A DNA stretch of 5,392 nt. Source: an uncultured Eubacteriales bacterium. Its GTDB lineage: Bacteria > Bacillota > Clostridia > Lachnospirales > Lachnospiraceae. A program made the position numbers and the translations under genes. Shown here piece after piece: positions 1 through 4,669 of the stretch (position 1 is the stretch's first letter; every line of letters starts with the position of its first letter). The stretch spans positions 1 through 5,392 of the forward strand of contig OMSN01000126.1 of NCBI GenBank assembly GCA_900313765.1, in the 5' to 3' direction. The notes beneath the pieces are model-generated. The model saw only the letters and a list, made by a program, of their open reading frames with translations. It did not search any database and was not told where the DNA came from.

Positions 1-602
1 ACCACCACAGGCGGTATTATGTCTCCTTCGGTAAATCGAAACATCCTCTCTGCTATGACATACACCAGGAGGAACCCCCACAGAATTTTTCGGTGCGGCA
101 GATAGATACTTCCCAGAAAACGGGCAAGCCGCTTCATATGCGGACGTATCAGGTAAGTGAGCAGCATGATCAGAGGCGGTATAAGCACATCTAATGGATG
201 AAACGATCCTTCCAGCTGCGCAATATCCGCCCTGCCTTCCAGGTAGTTTATGAACACCGGCGCTATTACAAGCGCCACAGAGATGCTGTCCAAAATGAGG
301 AACATCAGGAGGATATGCAGGGGCTCATCTTCCCACAGGTGGACATAGATCCACATGATCAGCAACAGCACCGCGAAGTCCATGATATAGTACATGCTTT
401 GCACAAACGCATTTCCCGGACAAAATCGTTCGATATAGCCAGAGCAGGCCACCAGAAGAAACGTTTTGAATGGCATGAAAAGATACAGCCACCAGATCTT
501 CTTTTTTCTGGTCAAGGCCATATCCGTAAATATGATGGATGCCCTCTGCAGCATGCAGCTGACAAAGACTGCGCGAAATGCATATTCTAGTACTGTGAGC
601 AT
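1..602 (-). CDS. Polytopic membrane protein, C-terminus beyond the window; candidate sensor region of a GHKL-type histidine kinase
   Basis: The minus-strand frame is open from ATG at 602 to the window edge and gives 200 residues with no stop. At least five hydrophobic segments are visible, at about residues 38-57, 71-89, 96-117, 137-152 and 173-187, with an amphipathic or membrane stretch near 2-24. Basic clusters (TRKKK 31-35, RPHMKR 153-158, PHRK 169-172) separate some of them. No catalytic domain lies in the visible part. A polytopic N-terminal sensor of about 200 residues is usual for AgrC/HPK10-like GHKL kinases, and the preceding gene carries a DHp-like helix, so a kinase is the leading guess. 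An unrelated membrane protein cannot be excluded. It follows the 107-residue gene by 34 bp and is probably in the same operon. The start is not firm: the AAGGA at 604-608 is only 1 nt from the ATG, though no better in-frame start is nearby. The coding frame is convincing because it is long, open and strongly membrane-like; the product assignment is weak. Confidence 0.72.
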   Translation of the reverse strand, partial: MLTVLEYAFRAVFVSCMLQRASIIFTDMALTRKKKIWWLYLFMPFKTFLLVACSGYIERFCPGNAFVQSMYYIMDFAVLLLIMWIYVHLWEDEPLHILLMFLILDSISVALVIAPVFINYLEGRADIAQLEGSFHPLDVLIPPLIMLLTYLIRPHMKRLARFLGSIYLPHRKILWGFLLVYVIAERMFRFTEGDIIPPVV

Positions 603-636
603 ATCCTTATTCTTTCTGAAGAAGTGAATGTAAGGA

Positions 637-960
637 TTATGCTTCCGGTTCCGGATCGATCGCTTTCAGAGCGTCTGCCTCATCCTGCAGGATCTTGAGA
701 TACCGGGCATAATCATCTGCCTCATCCTTGTCTGCCTTTTCCACCATCTTTGTCAGAATCCGCATGTACCGGGACAGTTCATGCCGGTATTGTTTCAGCG
801 TATTGATCTCTTCCTCAAGAGTGACTGCATCTGCATACATCTGCTCATAATATTCTTTGGAACGTTCATTCTGCCGGCGTTTCTCCTCTGCTTTCAGAAG
901 AAACCCTTCTACGATCAGCAGAATGATAAGTCCCACAGTAAAGATATAGACAAACAGCAT
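637..960 (-). CDS. Small single-pass membrane protein with an isolated DHp/Spo0B-like helix
   Basis: This 107-residue protein has one N-terminal transmembrane helix (about residues 1-22), a charged predicted coiled coil (about 25-75) and an acidic tail (DPEPEA). Residues 57-70 contain YRHELSRYMRIL, with His60 at the position where GHKL-type kinases and Spo0B carry their phospho-acceptor (pattern RHD/E-x3-xx-hydrophobic), followed by a second helix containing YARYLKIL. That is the shape of a DHp helical hairpin. No N, G1 or G2 boxes of an ATPase domain follow before the stop, so it cannot be a full kinase. A strong AAAGGA (969-974) lies 8 nt before the ATG and supports this start. It begins 33 bp after the EIIA gene and ends 34 bp before the next membrane gene, consistent with one transcript. 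I infer a phospho-acceptor, dimerisation partner or adaptor role. The DHp likeness is by eye and could be a chance coiled coil. Confidence 0.8.
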   Translation of the reverse strand: MLFVYIFTVGLIILLIVEGFLLKAEEKRRQNERSKEYYEQMYADAVTLEEEINTLKQYRHELSRYMRILTKMVEKADKDEADDYARYLKILQDEADALKAIDPEPEA

Positions 961-968
961 AGACGCTA

Positions 969-974
969 TCCTTT
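969..974 (-). promoter_or_regulatory. Ribosome binding site of the DHp-like membrane protein
   Basis: AAAGGA on the minus strand, 8 nt before the ATG at 960. It fixes the start of the 107-residue protein and shows the gene is independently translated, although it lies only 33 bp after the EIIA stop. Confidence 0.7.
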
Positions 975-993
975 CATCTGCACATATACAGAG

Positions 994-1575
994 TTATAAG
1001 AACACCTTCGCATCATTATAATCGTCGCTGTTGGTCAGTACGATCACGACCAGGTCCGAGTATCCGGCCGTTTTGATCTTGTTTCGGTCAAACTTCAGGA
1101 TTCTCTGTCCTGCCTGAACCCTGTCCCCTCTGGCAACGAGGGGAGTAAACCCGTCACCGTTCATCGCGACTGTGCCCACTCCGACGTGAATCAGAAGCTT
1201 CATATTGCCGCTGCCGGTGATGCCGATGGAATGTCTTGAGTCTGCAATAAATGAGATCTCGCCATCGTAGGGGGCGACGATGATCTCCTCCTCAGGCTCG
1301 ATGCCAACGCCCTTTCCGAGGATGGCGTTCGCAAAGAGATCATCGGGAATCTCTTCTTGTGGAATGATCTTTCCTCTGACTGGCTGCAGCACCTTTCCTG
1401 CTTCACAGCTTATGATAACGTTTGTCGGTATCTGTGCCGCAGCTGTCTGTGCTTCCCTGCGGTCAGTGTCTCTGTGCTTCACTCTTCTTTTCTGTCGAAA
1501 GAGCCCGAATGTCTTCAGCATATTCTGTATTCCCCTGCTAGTCTCTTCTTCGCTTCCGCCCTCCAGGTCTCCCAT
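994..1575 (-). CDS. crr: PTS EIIA component, glucose (Crr) family
   Basis: Cytoplasmic phosphocarrier that takes a phosphoryl group from HPr and passes it to an EIIB, or acts as a regulatory signal. The EIIA-Glc fold spans about residues 65-193. It shows APYDGEI (101-107), RHSIGI with His115, and LLIHVGVGTVAMNGDGF with His130. These match the paired active-site histidines of E. coli Crr (His75/His90), His130 being the phosphorylated one, so the protein should be active. The C-terminal part (SDLVVIVLTNSDDY) matches the family's last strands. The first ATG (1575) overlaps the Enzyme I stop as TAATG, with GGGAG 11 nt upstream, giving 193 residues. A second ATG at 1521 has a better AGGGGA site 9 nt upstream and starts MLKTFGLF, closer to the MGLFDKL start of Crr, giving 175 residues. 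I cannot decide between them. No EIIB or EIIC domain is attached or adjacent, so its partner is unknown. Confidence 0.95.
   Translation of the reverse strand: MGDLEGGSEEETSRGIQNMLKTFGLFRQKRRVKHRDTDRREAQTAAAQIPTNVIISCEAGKVLQPVRGKIIPQEEIPDDLFANAILGKGVGIEPEEEIIVAPYDGEISFIADSRHSIGITGSGNMKLLIHVGVGTVAMNGDGFTPLVARGDRVQAGQRILKFDRNKIKTAGYSDLVVIVLTNSDDYNDAKVFL
1531..1536 (-). promoter_or_regulatory. Alternative ribosome binding site inside the EIIA reading frame
   Basis: AGGGGA on the minus strand, 9 nt before the internal in-frame ATG at 1521. It has better spacing than the site serving the overlapping ATG at 1575 and supports a shorter EIIA lacking an acidic 18-residue extension. Confidence 0.5.
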
Positions 1576-3521
1576 TATACATGAATCTCCCTGACCTGTC
1601 TGCGTACTCTTAGAACACTTCCCGGTGGAACGGACAATTCATCGATCCCGATCCGGGCATAATGTTCCGTCATCGCAGGATCCTCTGCAAGCTCTCCGCA
1701 TATGCCAACCGTAATGCCATGCTGATAGGCGTTGTCACATACTGTCTTCAGCAGACGCAGGACAGCCGGATGGTGAGCGTTAACATATCGTGACAGCTGT
1801 GCATTCTGTCGGTCACATGCCAGCGTATACTGCGTCAGGTCATTGGTTCCGCATGAGAAAAAGTCCGCCTCCTTCGCCAGGAGATCACTCGTCAGTGCTG
1901 CCGCGGGCGTCTCGATCATGATGCCCAGTTGAACATTATGATCATACGGGATACCTTCAGCCGCCAGTTCCGTCTGTACCTCCTCGCAGATCCGCCTCGC
2001 TTCCCGCACTTCCCAGACGCTTGTAACCATCGGAAACATGATACGCAGGTTCCCGTGTACAGAAGCGCGGTACAGAGCACGGAGCTGCATCCGGAAGATC
2101 TCCGGCCGGCTGAAACAGAGCCGAAGTGCCCGGTTCCCCGGCACCGGATTTGTTTCCTTTGGAAGTTCCAGACGTTCAATGTTCTTATCGCCGCCGATAT
2201 CTATCGTACGGATAGTTACTTCCCTGCCCTGCATCTGTTCCAGCACGAAACGATATGCCTCATACTGCTCCTCTTCCAGAGGCAGTTTATTCCTTCCCAG
2301 AAAGAGGAACTCTGACCGAAACAGACCGATTCCTTCCGCATCATTCTCCAGTGCCATACTCACTTCCTGGGGAAGCTGAATGTTGGCAAGGACACGTATC
2401 TGCCTGCCGTCCTGTGTGACAGACGACTTACCCTTCAGTTTTCTGAGTTCTTCCGCTTCCGTGTGCTGTTCTTCAAGGCGTTTTCTCCATGCGGTGAGTG
2501 TCTCATCATCCGGGTTCATAATCACACTGCCTGTATCACCGTCCAGTATGGCAGTCCGCCCGGAGAGGATTCCGCTCTGCCTGCCCGCTCCGAAAACCGC
2601 CGGGATTCCCATCGTGCGGGCAAGGATTGCTGTATGCCCCAGCGCAGAGCCGCCGGACAATATAAGCCCCATGATCTTGTGTCTGTCCATCTGAATGAAC
2701 TCGCTGGGCGTCAGTTCATCCGCGTACAGAATCACAGGAACCGGAGAATCAATCACATCCTGCTCTGATCCGGTAAGCACAGCCATGATGCGTCTCATCA
2801 CATCTCGGACATCCTCTTCTCTCGCATGCAGATATGCGCTGCCTGCTGAATTCAGCATCGCCGCAAACTCGCTGGCAGTTTTCTCAACTGCCTTCTCCGC
2901 CCGAAGTCTCTCCTTAAAGATCTTTCTCCTGACAGATCCCTCCAGTTCCCGGTCCACTGCTATCATCTGATGCGTTTCCAGAAGCTGTGCGGCATCCAAC
3001 AGTCCCTCTTCACGCGTCTTCATCTCCAGCGTATGCAGCTGGCGCACTGCTTCTGCACGCGCTTTCAGAAACCGCTCCCATTCCTGCTGCGGATTGGCCA
3101 GATGATCCTTCGCATCTGTCTCCATCGTTTCCGGCGTCTTCTGATAAAGGTATAACGGTCCGATTGCGATCCCGCCTGATCCACCGGTTCCGCGGATCGG
3201 TCGTTTCCCATCCACAGCGCTGACTTCACGCTCTCTCTCAGCCATTGTCTGCAGGAATGCATCCGCTGCCGAGGCTGCATCATCCTGATCCGGCCTTTCG
3301 ATTATCACTTCAAACCGGTCCCCCTTCCGGAGCCCCAGACTCAACACGGACAGAATGCTTGAAGCATCTGCCTTCTCCTCTCCCTTGACGACAGTGACAG
3401 AAGACGCATATGCCCCGACCTTCTTCGCAAACTGACCAGCCGGCCGCGCGTGAAGGCCTGTTGGTTCTGTACAGATATACACTAACCGGATCGCTTTGCC
3501 TGGTCCTTTAAGATGGTTCAT
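1575..3521 (-). CDS. ptsI: HPr-Enzyme I fusion (phosphoenolpyruvate-protein phosphotransferase)
   Basis: Cytoplasmic entry point of the PTS: Enzyme I autophosphorylates from PEP and passes the phosphate to HPr, here fused in one 648-residue chain. HPr is at about 10-100 with TGLHARPAG (His24 = HPr His15) and ASSILSVLSLG (Ser55 = Ser46, the HPr kinase site), so both catalytic and catabolite-control residues are kept. The EI N-domain begins near GTGGSGGIAIG (111-121), with phospho-His296 in the loop GSALGHTAILAR. The PEP-binding TIM barrel follows: Arg402, Arg438, Glu537 (ETPAA), Asp561 (GTNDLTQY), Arg571 and Cys608 (GICGELAED). These equal E. coli R296, R332, E431, D455, R465 and C502 at a constant offset of 106, so the active site is intact. 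Oddities: the phospho-His loop departs from the usual GGxTSH, and the chain ends about 33 residues before the E. coli C-terminus. GGAG (3530-3533) lies 8 nt before the ATG. It heads the operon and its stop overlaps the EIIA start. The symbol reflects the EI part; no standard name exists for the fusion. Confidence 0.96.
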   Translation of the reverse strand: MNHLKGPGKAIRLVYICTEPTGLHARPAGQFAKKVGAYASSVTVVKGEEKADASSILSVLSLGLRKGDRFEVIIERPDQDDAASAADAFLQTMAEREREVSAVDGKRPIRGTGGSGGIAIGPLYLYQKTPETMETDAKDHLANPQQEWERFLKARAEAVRQLHTLEMKTREEGLLDAAQLLETHQMIAVDRELEGSVRRKIFKERLRAEKAVEKTASEFAAMLNSAGSAYLHAREEDVRDVMRRIMAVLTGSEQDVIDSPVPVILYADELTPSEFIQMDRHKIMGLILSGGSALGHTAILARTMGIPAVFGAGRQSGILSGRTAILDGDTGSVIMNPDDETLTAWRKRLEEQHTEAEELRKLKGKSSVTQDGRQIRVLANIQLPQEVSMALENDAEGIGLFRSEFLFLGRNKLPLEEEQYEAYRFVLEQMQGREVTIRTIDIGGDKNIERLELPKETNPVPGNRALRLCFSRPEIFRMQLRALYRASVHGNLRIMFPMVTSVWEVREARRICEEVQTELAAEGIPYDHNVQLGIMIETPAAALTSDLLAKEADFFSCGTNDLTQYTLACDRQNAQLSRYVNAHHPAVLRLLKTVCDNAYQHGITVGICGELAEDPAMTEHYARIGIDELSVPPGSVLRVRRQVREIHV

Positions 3522-3529
3522 GACCTGTT

Positions 3530-3533
3530 CTCC
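3530..3533 (-). promoter_or_regulatory. Ribosome binding site of the HPr-EI gene
   Basis: GGAG on the minus strand, 8 nt before the ATG at 3521. It supports a fusion protein with about nine residues before the point where HPr normally begins. Confidence 0.7.
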
Positions 3534-3558
3534 ATGTATGCTTCTTGCTATAGCAGTT

Positions 3559-3567
3559 ATTCTAACA
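3559..3567 (-). promoter_or_regulatory. Candidate extended -10 promoter element of the PTS operon
   Basis: The minus strand reads TGT-TAGAAT, matching the extended -10 form TGn-TATAAT at 8 of 9 positions if n is free. Transcription would start near 3552, leaving a leader of about 30 nt before the HPr-EI start. The -35 region (around 3582-3587, GGCATT) is poor and lies within an ATGCC-N6-GGCAT inverted repeat, which would fit a regulated promoter. This is pattern matching only. Confidence 0.35.
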
Positions 3568-3582
3568 CGAATCTCTTGAGAA

Positions 3583-3598
3583 ATGCCTCATATGGCAT
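3583..3598. repeat. Inverted repeat ATGCC-N6-GGCAT, candidate operator
   Basis: A 16-bp palindrome with 5-bp arms, located where the -35 of the candidate promoter would be. The sequence GGCATCC overlapping one arm (3594-3600) recurs on the same strand at 3633-3639, 39 bp away. The location upstream of the HPr-EI gene suggests a regulator site, but arms of 5 bp are short enough to occur by chance. Confidence 0.35.
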
Positions 3599-3638
3599 CC
3601 ATTCTTACAACAACTACCCTTATTCGCAGATAGGCATC

Positions 3639-3657
3639 CTTGACTTTACCAATCAAG
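3639..3657. repeat. Inverted repeat CTTGA-N9-TCAAG in the PTS leader
   Basis: Perfect 5-bp arms separated by 9 nt. In minus-strand RNA the stem extends to 7 pairs with one U-G wobble and one U-A, leaving a GGUAA loop. It overlaps one copy of TCTCTTGA (minus strand, 3653-3660); its inverted copy TCAAGAGA is at 3572-3579. It lies between the rhaD terminator and the PTS promoter candidate. It may be an operator or nothing. Confidence 0.3.
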
Positions 3658-3671
3658 AGAGGTACAGACAG

Positions 3672-3722
3672 AAAACAACGGATAGAAGATCTGCTGTTGA
3701 ATGATCCTCTGTCCGCTGTTTT
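3672..3722 (-). terminator. Rho-independent terminator after rhaD
   Basis: The minus-strand RNA folds into a 20-bp stem (arms 3703-3722 and 3672-3691) with an 11-nt loop. It contains two G-U wobbles and one C-A mismatch, with A residues at the 5' foot and GUUGUUUU at the 3' foot. Read on the plus strand, the same arms would have two A-C mismatches, so the hairpin is better built for minus-strand transcripts. It begins 36 bp after the rhaD stop and insulates rhaD from the HPr-EI operon. Confidence 0.8.
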
Positions 3723-3757
3723 ACTGTTTGCTGTTTTTTCTTTATTCTGTTTTCTCT

Positions 3758-4582
3758 TTATTTCTCAAACAGGAACTTCTCCGGAAGTGTCACGTTGAAG
3801 TCCACTGCCAGGTGTCTGAACTCATCCGGCTGGATGGTCTGGCGCTTGTTCGGTGTCATGGAGAGTACCTTCACCAGGATCTCAGCGGACTTTTCTACGG
3901 TGTGCATCAGGCCGAAGGTCAGGTCGAAGTCTTCGCCGGAGCAGAACATGCCGTGATGTGCCCAGATGGCAACGTTGTATTTCTTCATCAGCTCGGAAGT
4001 CGCGACTGCGATGTCGCGTCCGCCTGGGACCATCCACGGAACGACTCCGATTCCTTCCGGGAACACTACCGGGCACTCGGTGGCCATCTCCCACAGCTCG
4101 CGGGTGAATGCCTCGTCTGTCAGCGGCAGTACGAAGGTCAGCGCGATGGTGTTTGCCGGATGCGCGTGATAGATCACGCGATGCGCACCGTTTGTGGCAA
4201 TGACCTTCACCTCATGGTTCATGAGGTGGGAAGGAAGCTCTGAGGTCGGGCGTCCGCCGTTCACAAGACCCCAGCAGATGCGGTAGTTTTCACCCTTGTC
4301 ATCCAGCTCGATGATGCAGAAAGAATCCTCGGGCTTAATCGTGACGTTGCGGAAATATTTGCCGGAACCGGTCACCAGGAAATACTCATTTGCGAGTTTG
4401 GGAACTACTGTGCCGATCGGCTTCCACTCACCGGGAACCAGCTCTTCCCTGACTTCTTCCACTTCTTCCGGTTTGATGCGGTAGGACAGGTTGCCGCCGT
4501 TTCTCTCATGCCAGCCCTGATTCCATCCGTCGTCTGCCATTCTCATGAAACCTTTTACAAATTCTGCATCCAGTACTCTCAT
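3758..4582 (-). CDS. rhaD: Rhamnulose-1-phosphate aldolase (class II, zinc-dependent)
   Basis: Cytoplasmic enzyme that cleaves L-rhamnulose 1-phosphate to dihydroxyacetone phosphate and L-lactaldehyde. The product is 274 residues, the same length as E. coli RhaD, and aligns over its whole length by recognisable blocks: WxERNGGNLS (24-33), LVTGSGKYFRNV (69-80), TSELPSH (113-119), YHAHPANTIALT (138-149), FPEGIGVVPWMVPG (174-187), AHHGMF (208-213) and EKSAEILVKV (230-239). Catalytic Glu115 and zinc ligands His139, His141 and His210 sit exactly two residues before their E. coli counterparts E117, H141, H143 and H212, so it should be active. The start at 4582 is chosen because AGAGGA lies 7 nt upstream and the family begins here; the frame stays open to an ATG at 4645 but adds a low-complexity basic segment. 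It is 87 bp downstream of the isomerase gene and followed by a strong terminator, so it ends its operon. Codon use favours ATC, AAG and CTG, suggesting good expression. Confidence 0.96.
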   Translation of the reverse strand: MRVLDAEFVKGFMRMADDGWNQGWHERNGGNLSYRIKPEEVEEVREELVPGEWKPIGTVVPKLANEYFLVTGSGKYFRNVTIKPEDSFCIIELDDKGENYRICWGLVNGGRPTSELPSHLMNHEVKVIATNGAHRVIYHAHPANTIALTFVLPLTDEAFTRELWEMATECPVVFPEGIGVVPWMVPGGRDIAVATSELMKKYNVAIWAHHGMFCSGEDFDLTFGLMHTVEKSAEILVKVLSMTPNKRQTIQPDEFRHLAVDFNVTLPEKFLFEK

Positions 4583-4589
4583 AGTTCGA

Positions 4590-4595
4590 TCCTCT
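4590..4595 (-). promoter_or_regulatory. Ribosome binding site deciding the rhaD start
   Basis: AGAGGA on the minus strand, 7 nt before the ATG at 4582. It argues against the longer in-frame start at 4645, which would run through a repeat and add 21 residues absent from the family. Confidence 0.8.
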
Positions 4596-4618
4596 TCTTT
4601 CCGGCCTTCCTTCCGGCC
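4595..4618 (-). repeat. Two tandem 12-bp units upstream of rhaD
   Basis: On the minus strand GGCCGGAAGGAA is followed directly by GGCCGGAAAGAA, differing at one base. The copies lie just before the rhaD ribosome binding site and are themselves purine-rich and ribosome-binding-like. The repeat probably arose by local duplication; any effect on translation is a guess. Confidence 0.75.
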
Positions 4619-4669
4619 ATTGTCTGTTGAACGTCTGCCTGACACTCTGTGTCTTTTCTGTCTTCTGTA

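Larger units (their letters stand above)
3522..3671 (-). other. Intergenic control region between the rhaD terminator and HPr-EI
   Basis: About 150 bp with no supported gene. It is AT-richer than its flanks and holds the candidate extended -10 element, the two inverted repeats, a pair of GGCATCC direct repeats and a distant TCTCTTGA/TCAAGAGA pair listed separately. No cre box with a central CG and no clear BglG-type antiterminator target was found by eye. Because a strong terminator precedes it, the PTS operon should have its own promoter here. Confidence 0.6.

Noticed and set aside
198..590. Plus-strand open frame of 130 codons
   Set aside because: It lies antisense to the membrane gene at 1-602, whose minus-strand frame is hydrophobic in regular segments. 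The plus-strand product is His/Gln-rich with no family likeness, as expected of a shadow of a membrane gene.
3553..3594. Short leader peptide ORFs (9-13 codons) ahead of HPr-EI
   Set aside because: The minus-strand ATGs there lack a spaced ribosome binding site and the peptides show no run of regulatory codons, so an attenuator peptide is not supported.
3522..3757. cre site or BglG/LicT-type antiterminator target between rhaD and HPr-EI
   Set aside because: No sequence with the central CG and flanking pattern of a cre box was found, and the terminator's 5' arm does not overlap a recognisable RAT-like hairpin.
3701..4243. Plus-strand open frame of 180 codons opposite rhaD
   Set aside because: It is antisense to a gene with all catalytic residues identified. 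The product has no recognisable domain, and GC-rich biased codons commonly leave long antisense frames.
4641..4653. Small hairpin GACAC-TCT-GTGTC between the isomerase and rhaD as a terminator
   Set aside because: The stem is only 5 bp and is not followed by a U-tract on the minus strand. The TTTT follows it on the plus strand, where there is no gene to terminate.
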